A program made the translations under genes and the position numbers. A stretch of 64,000 bases of DNA from Varroa destructor (lineage: Eukaryota > Arthropoda > Arachnida > Mesostigmata > Varroidae). The notes below the pieces were generated by a model that saw only the letters and a list, made by a program, of their open reading frames with translations, was not told where the DNA came from and searched no databases. Below are positions 1-12,451 of this stretch, one piece after another. Position 1 is the stretch's first letter; every line of letters starts with the position of its first letter. Location: assembly GCF_002443255.2 (NCBI RefSeq), contig NW_019211460.1, forward strand, positions 36,589,498 through 36,653,497. Reading direction: 5' to 3'.

Positions 1-2560
1 GAGCTTTGCCTTACACGCAACAAGCGCCATATTGTCTACCTTACGCTTCAGATGGACGGCATTGATATACATGGAATTAGCATATTCCCTATTACTGCCG
101 TTGCAACACATATGGCGCTCCTGTTTTTAAACAGCGTAGTACCTTAGAACCGGTGCTATTCCAGGCAAGCACACCACGCGAAGACTCACCATCTGAGTAG
201 CCTTGCGGCTGATGGCCTATTGAAAATCTGCTTCGCATAATAAATTTCCCGGAATATCCATTTTAATATTATGACAAAAAGCATCATTAATCCTTAGGCG
301 TTATATAAACGTGCACATAACCAGAGTGACATTGACGATAAGTATCTGCACCCCGCGCATGCGACACTTCGTTTAAGGTCATATAAAGTTCTTATTTCTG
401 TCACCCCACTTGGGTGCGCAAGCACGCTTTCTTTTATAGTCATGATTGCCATCAGCTGCCGAAGCTAGAAACTTAGATCAACTATAGCCGTAATTAGGTG
501 GAAAACGCGAATGTGTTTCCCTCTCCCCCTGTAAAAACATGGTGTATCGGTCATACACGGTAGGACTTTTTAGAAATGGAAAATGCACCATCAGATATCT
601 AGTTTCTTCATTTACTGGTATGCGCTCAGTAAAAGCCTGTTTAACAAACCCCCTAACTGCATCACGTAGGTATGCCTTAAGCCGGCTTCAGTTAGTTCCT
701 CCCAGCCAGATCAGCCCCCTCTCAGCCGTGCGTGCGGTTCACTGGACGCCTATGGCAGTAGGTCGATCATGACTGTATTCACAACCAGAGTCTAAAGCGT
801 AACCAGATTCCCATCTTTAACGAAAATCTGAACTTTGATAATTGCCAGCTCCTGCGTCATCAGCGCTCTTTCCCCCCTGAACACACACAAATAGGGAGAT
901 TCAAGGCGCAGTGTCGTTTTTATTTATTTGGAATTGTCGTTTTCCCATTTTGACACATTGGTCACTTCAGCCACGCCGCCTCCTGACGTAGAGCCTGCAA
1001 CTGTAATACGTTGGGAAATCGACTAAAATCTTTTTTGTGAACCACTAAGACATCTCATAAGAAATCTCATACCAGCTGAACAACCCCTATCATTACATCA
1101 ATTCAGGTCTCACAGGAATAACCCGTTACTGCTGGCACTGACTATTATTCTAATGGTGTGATTCTTCTAAAATTTCATAAGGAACGCCCTGGCAATTGTC
1201 GCATACTATCCGTTGGCGACACCGGTCCATCTAGTGAGTAGCCTATGGATGTTGACCGCGCATATTCTTTTGCCTAACTACTTACTGCCCGCTATGGACC
1301 ATATGCGTGCCTGAACTACATAGACGCCGTCATAACAGTCACACTGATACCAATGTTTTCCGTCTGTTTGCGTTGTTTCAAGCTGCATCATCAGCGTCAT
1401 CGTTCCTGTTACGAGAACGACAGGCATTAGCTCCCCTGTTATCGACTCTATGGCTCTTATCACCATTGAGAATACAGTCTGCTAATGTGCACTACGAGGA
1501 GCCTAAATTTTTTGTTGGATGCTTATCATCCGCCTATATACAATCGCTTTGCCGTTTGCCTGTCGACAAACTAGGAACTCTTCCCTTGGGATTTTAAAAA
1601 GATTGTTCCCCTTTCCGGCACGACAAGCTCTACGAGTTTTTTCAGAACGATTCTTCCCAAACATATCCTTTTACCATTGTGTCTGTTTTCTCGTTGAAGC
1701 AAGCCTGTATGCAAACATCACAAAAGGAGGTTAGAGTCATGTTTAAGACAATTGAGACACACCATCACATTCAAATTTCTTCAACAACGTATAAAATAAT
1801 ATCTGCTCAAAAGTAAATGGGTTAGGTATATGGATACTAGCAGTTGCCGGCGAATTCCAAACACTAAATTGTAATATAGAATGAGGTTGTAGCACGCCGC
1901 AAAAACAAAAGAGAATGAGCCGTTGGGCCAAAGGTACAAAAAGTTTTAGTTTAATACCTTACTATTGTTAGTCAAGCGTTTATGTTACTCTGATACGATA
2001 CAATTATACCGCTGACTGTACGGAACGATGTATTCTTGTACAATACAAATTGAAGTTGAGATTATAACATGTTTTAGCAAAGTAGCATACATATATTTAT
2101 TATTAGCCACCCAATTGGTCCTATTATTACCGTCAGAGAATTGTATATTCGCACTATGTAACTCATTAGTTGTCGGTAGAAAGAGAACTTGTTATTTTAG
2201 CTCGTTAAGCGGATTAGGAATCATTAAAGTATTATTTATGTGTCTCTGAGAAAGCACATGAAAATCCTAGGGCTTTGCAGGGCAACATGAATTTGAATTG
2301 CGCGCTCTTCAATAGAGAGTCTTGTTTTGTAAACATACGACGCTAAAAACAAGCACGAGGTGATACTTCTGATTGGCGGCAGCTGTAATCCTGCGCCGGG
2401 CGATTTCGATTCGGTCAATTGTGTTAGCTAATTAATTAACGTTTTCCATGTATTTGTGTCCAGTGCCCGCATCCGTGATTCGCAGTATTCTTACTAACAC
2501 TTAATTTAAAGTGCCACTGAGTGATTAAGGTTGTGTAGTGCATGTAATAAACATAAAGCC
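1..2560. other. Intergenic region, no confident gene
   Basis: I see no exon here that I can support. The first 1.7 kb is of more balanced composition than the AT-rich DNA that follows. Frame 1 is open from the window edge to a TAG at 148-150 (about 49 codons) and could be the end of a gene outside the window, but it has no recognisable motif. The POLR1F promoter must lie toward the right end of this stretch; no clear TATA box was found. Confidence 0.4.
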
Positions 2561-2712
2561 ATGCCACAAAATGGCCTTCCAGATGAAATGTCTTCCTTGG
2601 TCATTAATTCTGGCGAGAAAATCTGGATCAACCTTTATCCAAACGCATTGTGTAACGTAAAAAAATCTCTTAAGGGTCATCTTGATGAACGGATTGGCAA
2701 ATTTTGCGACAA
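2561..2712 (+). CDS. POLR1F: POLR1F exon 1 (coding part)
   Basis: Codes residues 1-50 and two bases of codon 51. EKIWINLYPNAL corresponds to the IALSPRYL strand of vertebrate RPA43. It ends GAC AA|GTACGT, a good donor. The frame is also open upstream to 2531, so a 5' exon joined before the Met cannot be excluded. Confidence 0.75.
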
Positions 2713-5700
2713 GTACGTGTTAGATTACTACACACTTTTTCTTGAGCAAGCATTTTTGAAACCACAGAATGTTGTGTACCTTGCTTAACTCCGATTGGTT
2801 TGGACGCATTTTCTAGAACAGATCATCTTTAAAGTGTTTTTGCATAATATTATTGTCTTTCATCAACACAACTTCTCGTATAACCTGCTTTATTCTAAAA
2901 ATAGTTGTGAGTAACATTAAAATAACAGTTATTATATCTGCAGGAATGGTGGAATTTTACTGAGCTACACAGATCTCAAGTTTCGCGCAAAACACTTCCA
3001 GGTGAGACTATTTTACTCAGAACTTTTTTTACTGAAACTCTTATAACTATTCTGTGAATATAGCCGTAATTATACACACAATGCTAATGAAAAGCTTATT
3101 TTTTTTAGGAGTAGGTAAAATGTATATTAGGAATTAAAAATGTGTAATTTACGTTTCAAATTCGCCTTTCATTTATTCTTTGGAATTTATTTAGTACACC
3201 TTACCGATTTCGCTAAACATTTCTTGTTTTTGGAAAGTATATGTCTAGAATTACCTATTTTCATTATAATTTGGATGGTATTTTCAAAATTTGAAAGTTC
3301 CTGCATGTGTGTGTATCCGAAACGAACGTCTAGCAATGAGTAAACACCGACTTCCGAATGGCATTAAACACGATTCGCAACGTTTAACAGCTTTTATTCA
3401 AAGCCTTTATACAGCTTGGGACCACCTGACAGAAGGCGGGCCTCTGCCAAAAACAATGGAGTCAACGTAATATGACAAACGTGTCTTCTAATTTAGAAGA
3501 GGCCGAAAGGCGTCTTAACTCAATGTCTGTAAATGATGGAAAGATTCCTGAACGCTTATAGTGAACCATGTATCATGTATCATAACGGCTTACAGGATCT
3601 TAGACCCGGACCCGATTATATTGCGCTTAGCGTTTAATGGAAATCACAATTTGAAAGTTCTAGTTTTTTTTTTATATTTTGGAAAATACGTATCAGATTG
3701 TTGATTCCTACTAATGACAGAGTCCTGTCCTGACTGGACCAAGTTATTGTTTCTAGCTGTTATTTTTTTAGTTCGTGCAAATCATGGCTTCTTCGCCACT
3801 TAGAGATTTGCAAATCATTGTATTTAAGTAAGTAACAGATTCGTTAAAAAGCACCCTAATAGAAGTGCGGGGTGGTCTGTTAATTGTAAGTAAAATCCTT
3901 TGGATGCCCATACTAGTCATTGTCGCTACCGCATTTAGGACATATAGTCATGCGATTGCACTGCATTATAGTAATATATGAGAAATGGGAATAATATTAG
4001 GATGCGTCTGTTATACGTATGTCCTACAAATAATTTATCCTTTATTATGGAAGTATTTTGCTTATGACCTGAATTTAAACAAAACCAGATTTTTTTGCAT
4101 GTACTAAAAGTATTAATGTTGGCGATTATGTTGATTCGCGATAACTTCTGCTCGCCTTGACCACAGTTTCAATTCGGAACTCAAATCTATCACGGACTCG
4201 TTTCAAAGCTTAATTTTACGATCGTACAAACATCTTTTATGTGGCTTAAGCAAACAGGTCAACGTTGTCATGCGAAAGACTTGTCAGACATTCGCTCAAT
4301 AATGCTCTTTGCATAATAGTCCAGCGGGTTCAAATGTAGATTGCGTAGCAGTTATGTGTTCTTTCAGAATATGCTCTGATTCTTATCCATTGAGTTCCGC
4401 ATCGATAAGGTAATGAACCACCTTGCTGAAAAGCGTGCTGCCTTTTGTCGTCTATCGACGGTATATAGAAAACCTTTGGTCGCTGGAAAATACGGACATG
4501 CCCTAAAATAAGCACCCATGGTAGCCGAACAGCCCAAATCTAAACCCGCTGAATGATTGTGTGTAGAGCATTATTAAATGAGAGCCCAACAAGTTTCGAC
4601 GTGACAACGCCGATTCGACCTTTTTTACTATTAACGAGACTTTCCTATCTTTGGCAAGGAAACATTTGAAACGATCCCGTAGACGATTCAGCTTCCGAGT
4701 TGAAGATATACTCATGGTCATGTAAGGTTATGATGAATAAACATGACTGCCAAAACTGACAATTCTAGCATGCGCAGAAAATGTCGTTGAAATATCCCTT
4801 TCTATTTACATACAAATTTATGAACATTATATAGAAAAAAGTGAATGACGATTATAGATGTCGCCATACAAAAAAAATGTATATATACAGAGTATTTCGG
4901 ATAAACTGGCATAAAATGATTCTTGCTTGTCGATAAGCTCCATTCAAATTGAGATAAATATTCTGAATAAATAAGAACAATTGCATTTGTTGAAAGGGAC
5001 AATGGTCATTGACGCTTCATGTAACTCTCATGTGCTTAAATTACAGCAATGCATACGAAAGAGATATTGGCTCGTATTAGAGAAATATATGAGGTTTATA
5101 GTTTTGATAAAAAGTACGTTTTATATGAAACCAATGCACAACGGCTGTTCCTGGCTCATACGACAAATGGTCCGCCAAAATACGTCCCAATTTATTTGAT
5201 CACCAAGTACATGCATTTTTATTATATTAAATGAGTCTGGCCATATTAAAATATGATTTGAAGTTGTACATCTAACGATGTCAGTGTTTATTAATGAATC
5301 AGGTCTTCGAGGACTATCCCATGTGTCGGTTTCCAGTTTCAATAACAGCCACTTACTATAAACCAGAGCCGGGAACAATCGCCACGGGAACGATAACAAG
5401 GTATACTCCTTCATTCGGTAGTCGATTTAGGTATGATCTCTTATATATATCTAGTACGTTTGGCTTATGCCAAACATTATAGTGAAATACAAAAAAGAAT
5501 ACGGACTGTTGGTAATCACTAACGGCAAGTTTATCTGTAAGATATTAAAAAAAAAGTGGAAATATAACTTTTCAACTCGTTTTCGAAGTGGTCTTTGGTA
5601 CAACGGTGGTATGTTGAACGATTTTAATTTAATTTATCGAAGACAAGTTTGGGTTCCTTGTTGCCTTTTATGACTCTGCTGCGTTGTGGTCTTTATAAAT

Positions 5701-8700
5701 AACTTTGTTTTCCTTTCAGGGTGGATCACATTAGTGTGACCTGCCTAATCCATGGTATGATCCATGTCATGATTGCGCTTCGGAAATCGGTCAATTTCGA
5801 CACGTGGTGCGCCCTTGGCCAACAGATTATCTTCCAGATCCGTGGCGGTGAAATGCATTACAAAGGTGTCAGGTAAATTAAATCATCTCCTTCCTGGTAG
5901 ATAGGTTTTTTGGTGGATAAAAACTTTTCATGCTGTAAGTTAAAAGTAACTGAACCAATTTACTCCATTTTGTTTAAATACTATTAACCTTAAATCTACC
6001 ACTACCAGCCAATGTGACGGTTTGCAAACTCTTTTTGCGACTTCGAAGATTTAAATATTATCACATCCCCATTGAAGCCTGCACCATTGAAACACCGTTG
6101 AAAGTTTACGTTTGATTATTAAAAAAATAACCCTCTTAAGGATCTGTCGTTTTGGCCGGACACCGTAAGAATAAATATATAAGGAACGTCGGCATGCCTA
6201 ATGTGTACATGTATACATAATAACGATGTGCATATATATCTAGTAGTTAGGTTTCCTTTATGATTTTTCTAACACAGCTGCTAGATTATAGTTGACTAAA
6301 AGTTATACTAAAATTAAAAAAGGAATACGGAGTGTTTGCAATCACTAATGGCAAATTTATTTTTAGAGTTGTGCAAAAAAATAGCACCAATGCTATTATG
6401 TCGTCTGCTAGGAAACTGTACAATGTCTGCACAGAATAGAACAGAAGCTTATTTTTTGAAGATCTCAACTGTTATTTTTCATAATTGGTTACAGATTAAA
6501 CGCTATCGTTACGGAAGAATGTGTTGATCGTATGAGAATTGCTTTTCCTCCAGATTCTGTGGGTGAGTGTCCACTGACATTCTCGGATGGACAGGAAACT
6601 AGCAGAATATTTAAGGAACGCGGTAGCTGATATGCAGGAGATTAAATGTAGCAAGCTGGGAGGACTGGGAATCGTTGGTTGTATTGCCTCAAAGATTTTG
6701 TTCAACTTATCCTATTAATTATTTTTGTAACATCTCTAGTGATAAATCAAACACATTCTGGATGTTTACTATCGTGAGGTTTTTCGGCAGTAAACGTTTG
6801 GCAACTCAGGCGTTCGCCTAGTTGACTTAATCGGAAGGAATTCGATTTTCTGCTGCAACCCTCAATTAATAAAGTCACTAATATTTTCAAAGCAGGTTCC
6901 CGCAAAAGGACATTCTCATCAAGCTCCGCAGATTCTTCAATGACGACACCGAACAAACAATTTAAGGGAGAACGTAGTGTCATGCATTTAAATATACCGT
7001 CGAAATCACTCAAGAGGCGAAAATCAGGTTATATTGACCTTGAGGATCAACTGAGCTACACTGACGCTTGTAGTCTAGATGCTTGTGAGGATGAGGTTAA
7101 TAGCATAGATGGTTAGTAAGAAAGAGTTGAACGAAAGCCTTAGGTACAATTTGGGTATCTGCGTACTAGTAATATTCATAAGAAATATAATCAGGTCTGC
7201 TCAGGGTCATTTGAAACTGCATAATAGATCGAGATTAAGAACTTAAAAAAATCTGTTTCTCTCATCATGTTATCAATTCATCCTTATGACTAGCGAAGGG
7301 GGCTCAAGCAAGCTTAAAGATCTTTGCTGAAACATCTAGGTTTTCGCTTACAGTTTATACTTAAGTGGATATCCGTTTATCAATAAACGAGCCTCTTAAT
7401 AACTATTTCAGGATCATTAGATTTCGGAACCCCCGGCTTGACATCAACGCAACTTAGACAAAATAAGAGGATGAGATACAAGGATGACAAAATCGATCCA
7501 GATAATGAGGTAAATCATTAGTGAGCAATTTCACTCTACAATCTTTTGCAGAGTTGGGCTACATGTGCTAAAACTTCATTAACATTATCATGGATATTGG
7601 CCAATGCTGCAGGAAAGAAAAACTATACCAGTATATTTTTAGGGACTATACTTACTAATTATAGTGCACTTATTACAATTTATTATTATTTTCGAGATAG
7701 TATCGATTGAACAAGGCTATCTGGATTACTGATAGTTTCATGCGAAGGAGTCAATACTGCTAGATATCTATGATTATGATTATCAGCAATATGCTGCATA
7801 TTTTGACAATATTGTTTTATCTGACCGATACGTTATGCCAATAAATCGATATTTTTTTCAAAAGCAACCATATGTGACACTTTGCTGCAGTTGTTGGAAA
7901 CTTGTTTGTTTCAATTTCACTGTAAAATTAGTATCGTCTGCACTTGGTTTCATAGATGCTTGAATGCAGTGGCCGATATAGCACTCTACATAGTCATGTA
8001 ATATAAGTCAATGTAATAACTTTTATAAAAAAGTAACTTACCTTCAGTTTGTCTTGGAAAATGTGGCTTGGGGACAGACGAAACTCTCATAAATAATGAG
8101 TTGAAAATTTGTTAATTTGATAAAATACGAAAAAAATGCAAAGCTGTCTTATATAAACCCACTTTTTGAATATTAGTCCCTACAGCGAACTGTTTCCTAC
8201 ACTAAGTTCCCAACTTGTGTGCATCTAAAAGCTCTCACAGCTTAGTAATAGTTAAATTATATTACATGACAACCCTGAGAGCCAAATGTAGCAGAGTAGG
8301 ATGGAGCTGTATGGGCCATTGCATTTCAACCATATATGGCCCCGGTTCCGTTTATGCTAATTTTACAGAAAAACTGAAAGGAATAAATGGCTTCAGAGTA
8401 TAACCCAGTTTACTAGTTATTGGGTTCTCGAAGAAGTATTAACCGCTTAAAGCAAATATTTTTTATACTTTAAAATAATATTGCCTATCTAGATATGCGC
8501 CGTTTTAATCAATAACCTTTTGCCATTTTTGTGGACACATTATAATCCTACCGATGTAGTGACAGTCTGACGGTAAAGAATCCGAGAAATATGGCAACGG
8601 CATTAAAATTTCCTATTCAAGTTTTTTAAATTTTTTCCAGGTAGCTAAAGGTGTTGTTTGGCACTGTTACAGTGGACGATAATACCATTTCTCTTCACTA

Positions 8701-11700
8701 GGTCCGGTACTTTTTTCAATGGCTTACTTGTTAGTTGTTGACAGTAGAAATCCGAATAAATTGACAGCAACCCTTAATGCACGATTCCTTTCCAATCCTG
8801 TTAAACATATTGCATCACCTTTTTTTGGCGTTAATCACAAATTTTGAAGCCCATTTTTCTTTTTTATTTGTCTATTATTGCCGTATATGATCCACTTTTC
8901 ATCACCCGCGATCAACTGTCTTAGAAACAGACCCTTTTCGTCAGGGTTTCATAAGGTTTTGCAGATGAAAATACAATCGAGTAGATTTTTGTGCGTCAGT
9001 TTCTGTGGCACGTAGTTATAGAGCCTTTTTCTTTGTAGCCAGCTTTCTTTAAATAACTTAAAACTGTTTTATAATGGGTGTCTAATTATTTGGCGATATT
9101 ACCGGTTACTACCGTGTCGTTCTGGCTCAATTTTGTTATCAAAACCATTAAGGTTTTCCATACTCGGTCAACCATTGACCATATTCGACATTGAAGTTTC
9201 TAGGATGAAAGTGACCTTTTTTTCGAAAATGCATCTTGACCACAAAAAAAACCTGTTTTATAGGTCTAGGCAGCATTTGTGCCTTTTTCGCAGCAGATTT
9301 TAAAAATACAGTGAATTTTTGCGAGAACTTCACACATCTTCAGGGCGTTCTATCTTAGGTCTGGATGCAGGAATTTCAATAATCCTGGCATATCTACTAC
9401 AAAATCTTAGCTTTCAAACAACATTAACGCCGACTCGATAAAACTCACAATATTTGAGATGCATGACTCTGAAGCCATCTAGCTAGAAAAACAGCTAGGA
9501 CTTCGAAAAAGTCCTGGTACTTCCGCATTCGAAATATTTGCATGCAACTTTTTCTACGAAAGCGGCGATCCTTTGCTTTTTAATTATAGTACATTCGGAA
9601 CGCATAAGCTGTAAGCGAAATTATAAAAACACTACGGAAGAGCGGCTAATTCCAGTAGCCAGATTTGTTCAAAAAGAGTGACCGCGATGGAAAATTCCTG
9701 AGTAAATCGAAATACCGGAATATGCAGTTGATAACGCAGCTCAATAAGCCAACGGTAACGTACCGATTATTAGAAAGAACTATAAACAAAAATCGACAAC
9801 GGTGTACAAGTGTGCGACGCAACTTAGAGACAAAGCGTCCTAACAGAGCTACGGAAAAATCAATTTGTAACAATTTTTTAAGAGCGTTAAAGCATGACAG
9901 AGCGCATACTTATGTGTCCATTAGGACCACACGATGCCATATTACTTGAGATATGTTACATTAAAACCATACTTTTTCCATAACTCAATATATAGATATA
10001 TGTTAAACCAAAGCATCGAAGTTCAGGTTACCAATACCGTGTCACATATGGTTCCTTTTAACAGATACTTTAACGACTTCAATGGGACAACGCTAGACGC
10101 ACCGCATTGAAATCGTGATCAGAGATGAGCGTTTACCATGGTTTTTACGAAATTTATATTACTTATATATATAGTTAGTATGACTGTCTTCAGTCTGATC
10201 AAGTTGGCTTTTTCCCTTTCTCCTCGAAAAAAAGAAAAGAATATTGATATGGTAATAACTAAGCCATTCAAAAGCCGACTTCAAACTGTGCAGCAGAATT
10301 TCGTATGGAATTATGGTAGACAAATGATAATCGTTGGCTTGCCTGACTTGGCTAATGGTCGGTCTTTCAAATCCTTTCTAGGAAGGAAACAACCTTTTAG
10401 TTTAGAAGCCTTGTAGTTTTGTTAAATGACTGGCCCGTTCACTAGCGGTCCGCATAAGCCGCTCTACAACGGTATTCTTCATGTCAATAAAAAAAATCGA
10501 CAAACAATGTTCAAACTGCTGACGACGACGTGATATAGTTGCGAGCATGAGTATTTTTGACTCGCATCGCCGGTTGCAGCAATGGCTGCCGCCACCCCAT
10601 GGGCTTTACCTCTATTGCAGTTTTTCTCTCCCTCAGTTACGAGCAAATTTTTTTTTTGCCATACATTAGTGATCCTTTCACAGAGACCCGGAACATTTAG
10701 CGTTCCATGCTTATCCGAATTCGTAATTTTATGGGCTTTTGGACGTACTTTATAGACTTAAAGTTTACCGAATTGCCAGGACACGGTAGCACCTAAATGA
10801 CAATGCGCCCTGTAGTGCATAGAGACAAAACTACCGTTAGAAAACCATTTTCGTACTTAACGCAACACACTTTGCCCTCGATAATCTCAGCATATTCCTG
10901 CTGCCCCAGTATTCTTTATGCGAAAAGTATCATCTCAGAGCCTTTGCTAGAAATCATGCTACACTACAACTTTAGAATGGAATCGTTCGGCAAAATTTTC
11001 CCAGTCCTCAAAGGACTAATTTCTGATTTGGTGTGCCTGATAAACACATTTCATTCGATTAGCCGATTAAGGTTTTTGGAGATAGACACTTAGCGCGAGC
11101 CCAGCCTTTTTAAGTCGGCGACAAAACGAAATCCTCGGACTTTCAGTCTGCTTTGAAAGACGTAGTACAAGACGAACCTGTCTTTTTGTAGTTTGTAAAT
11201 AATTATACGCTTTTGTTTGTAAATAATCATAGCACACCTTTGTCGATGGTTGATAGCGATTGTACGCGACAACATCGGAAGGTTTGCCTTCAGTTTCCCT
11301 TAGTAACGTTGGCGATCGCATGCCGGGAAGTGTGAAATATTTCAGTAGTTTTGCGTGGCGCACATTTCTTTTGACCTTTAAAGCCACCTGCTAATCAGTG
11401 TTTTCTGCTCCCTTTTCACTTTCATGACGGAAAGACGTCAAATCATCAAAAAGCCCTTATACCAGTCAAACTTCTTTTTGAACACTATTATTTAGCTGTA
11501 CATGATGCGAAATATTGGCGCAAAATTTAAATGCTGTATTTGCAAAAATTCGTGAGCAGTTTGAAAATGTTTGCAGATGTCCTTATCGACCTACAGGATG
11601 TTAGTGTGAAATAGAGCAAAACGGCTTTCATAAGTCAAAAAAGTATTAATAATATAAAAAATATGTCGCTTTAGTGCTGTGCAATTTGAAGTCGACTTTT

Positions 11701-12086
11701 GAATACTGTCTATCTGGGTCTATTTGTTTGGGCACTGACCATATGTAAAAAAGGGCGTAAACGTCCCATATGCATATGATAATATTATCACGCGTACCTT
11801 ACAGAAGGACGAGGTCTCACATATGTTTATATAGGTAGCATTTACGATAGGTAAAGCCGGCATCACTAATTTCGTCAGTCCTATTTTTTCGGAATGATAT
11901 GCTTAACCTAACCCATTGTGTATATAACATTCGAGAACTTTTTTCTTTTTTTGCTAGGAGTTGAAAACTCTGGTTGGTGATGGAAATAATCTTCTTGGGC
12001 CGAAGCGCATCAAAGTTGAGTATTCGTCACAAGAGGAAACAACACCGTTCCAATGTAGCAAGATCCAAAAAAGAAGAGCTCAGTAG
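2561..12086 (+). CDS. POLR1F: DNA-directed RNA polymerase I subunit RPA43 (stalk subunit), 8 coding exons
   Basis: Joined exons 2561-2712, 2944-3001, 5303-5400, 5720-5872, 6495-6562, 6896-7111, 7412-7509 and 11958-12086 give 972 nt, or 323 aa plus stop; the human protein (TWISTNB) is close to 340 aa. All seven junctions are GT-AG and every phase matches. Residues 1-100 are the RPB7-like tip domain (GGILLSYTDLKF, then YYKPEPG). Next comes the S1/OB-like segment with HISVTCLIHG, which lines up with the family's SHIGCLVHG. The tail is Ser- and Lys/Arg-rich with a nuclear-localisation-like KSLKRRKSGY. The known role is in the RNA polymerase I stalk, contacting initiation factor Rrn3/TIF-IA for pre-rRNA transcription in the nucleolus. 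ATG 2561 is the first Met in the open frame. The last intron is 4.4 kb and carries a mariner relic. An AATAAA lies 111 bases past the stop. The identity rests on remembered alignment, not a search. Confidence 0.85.
2944..3001 (+). CDS. POLR1F: POLR1F exon 2
   Basis: Acceptor TATCTGCAG, donor CAG|GTGAGA. The 58 nt complete K51 and code NGGILLSYTDLKF and onward to residue 70. This matches the family's GVPIAYDNIKV strand. Confidence 0.82.
5303..5400 (+). CDS. POLR1F: POLR1F exon 3
   Basis: Codes about residues 71-102 and two bases, with YYKPEPGTIATGTITR joining the next exon exactly where the family has FCPEPGQKLMGIVNK. The acceptor (GAATCAG|GTC) has a weak pyrimidine tract; protein match and phase at both ends decide it. 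Confidence 0.82.
5471..5557 (+). repeat. Diverged repeat copy A in POLR1F intron 3
   Basis: This block and the one at 6297-6383 align over about 85 bases at roughly three-quarters identity. Both can be read as KKEYG...ITNGKFI. Neither copy is joined to POLR1F by splice phase. The source is unknown. Confidence 0.6.
5720..5872 (+). CDS. POLR1F: POLR1F exon 4 (S1/OB-like segment)
   Basis: Acceptor TTTTCCTTTCAG, donor GTC AG|GTAAAT. The 153 nt encode VDHISVTCLIHG and the following OB-fold strands to residue 153. This is the most diagnostic exon of the gene. Confidence 0.87.
6297..6383 (+). repeat. Diverged repeat copy B in POLR1F intron 4
   Basis: Second copy of the block at 5471-5557. It is open for about another 60 bases, then stops at TAG. 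Several codon differences between copies are synonymous (AAC/AAT, AAG/AAA, ATC/ATT), which hints at a once-coding source such as a duplicated exon or transposon fragment. Confidence 0.6.
6495..6562 (+). CDS. POLR1F: POLR1F exon 5
   Basis: Acceptor TTACAG, donor GTG G|GTGAGT. Codes RLNAIVTEECVDRM and onward, residues 154-176, the end of the OB-like region. Reading through the donor reaches a stop, which favours splicing. Confidence 0.8.
6896..7111 (+). CDS. POLR1F: POLR1F exon 6 (acidic and basic tail)
   Basis: Starts after AAAGCAG and ends GAT G|GTTAGT. The 216 nt encode residues 177-248: a Ser-rich stretch, the basic KSLKRRKSGY and an acidic run. The low-complexity charged tail is usual for RPA43, though its sequence is not conserved. 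Confidence 0.78.
7412..7509 (+). CDS. POLR1F: POLR1F exon 7
   Basis: Acceptor AACTATTTCAG, donor GAG|GTAAAT. Codes residues 249-281, ending KIDPDNE in phase 0. Charged tail, no motif of its own; included because it is open in the phase left by exon 6 and fits exon 8. Confidence 0.75.
7510..11957 (+). other. POLR1F intron 7, transposon-bearing
   Basis: This 4.4 kb intron contains the mariner relic at 8480-9340 (minus strand). Several unexplained ORFs of 92-106 codons lie between 9.6 and 11.4 kb on both strands. They have no recognised motif and no splice signals that would join them to POLR1F; some may be transposon debris. Confidence 0.6.
8480..9340 (-). mobile_element. Degenerate mariner-family transposase (relic)
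   Basis: Minus-strand conceptual reading shows, in order, RNFNVE (end of the DNA-binding half), YKTVLSYLKKAGYKEK (family HKTVLxHLKKAGY), a VPQKLTHKNLLD block (family VPHELTxKNLLD), a GDEKW first-aspartate block, SDFYCQQL, an HCNSAKQH block in place of HxDNARPH, PYFSDSLPSD (family PYSPDLAPSD) and PQKWQKVID near the C-terminus. The frame is broken many times, the second catalytic Asp reads as Asn and a stretch before PQKWQKV is missing, so it is dead. It sits antisense in POLR1F intron 7. Confidence 0.85.
11958..12086 (+). CDS. POLR1F: POLR1F exon 8 (terminal)
   Basis: A strong acceptor (TTTTTTTGCTAG) is followed in phase 0 by ELKTLVGDGNNLLGPKRIKV and onward to QKRRAQ and a TAG stop at 12084-12086. 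The basic C-terminal end suits RPA43. The 4.4 kb gap from exon 7 makes this the least certain junction; a terminal exon of another gene is the alternative. Confidence 0.68.
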   Translation, partial: ELKTLVGDGNNLLGPKRIKVEYSSQEETTPFQCSKIQKRRAQ

Positions 12087-12196
12087 GTGTTATTGACCAT
12101 TCATATGAGTGATGTTTGTTAGAGAAAAATAAGTAGCAGATACAGTAACATTACTTTTAGAAACTGCAAAAGATTTTCTCGTGTATTGTACAAACT

Positions 12197-12202
12197 AATA
12201 AA
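12197..12202 (+). terminator. Candidate polyadenylation signal of POLR1F
   Basis: AATAAA lies 111 bases after the TAG stop of exon 8, a normal distance for a short 3' UTR. Confidence 0.5.
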
Positions 12203-12451
12203 TTTCATGTGTTAATACTGCATACTGGCACTCTTTCATAAGATATGTAAGAACCTGTCGCATTCCAGTCGGTTCTGTCTAAGATTATTTTCAGACGAAT
12301 GCAATTAGGCCAACTGTTTACCACGTTAACTAATATGTCAGTTAAAATCGATAACGTAACCGTCGCGGGCAAGATCTGCTCGACAACAACTGAGCAGTAT
12401 GATTTTATATTACGTTAACATAGAAAGAGAAACGCCGTGTCAATTATAATC

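Noticed and set aside
1278..1597. Overlapping frames of 62 and 96 codons near 1.3-1.6 kb
   Set aside because: Opposite-strand frames over the same DNA, neither with a recognisable domain or splice context.
3472..3561. 29-codon ATG ORF reading NLEEAERRLNSMSVND
   Set aside because: Codon-like but very short, inside POLR1F intron 2, and not in a phase that fits the gene.
5049..5234. 61-codon frame KEILARIREIYEVYSFDKKY and onward, considered as a POLR1F exon
   Set aside because: Reads well but breaks the phase; the exon at 5303-5400 matches the family and both neighbours exactly. It may share the origin of the nearby repeat blocks.
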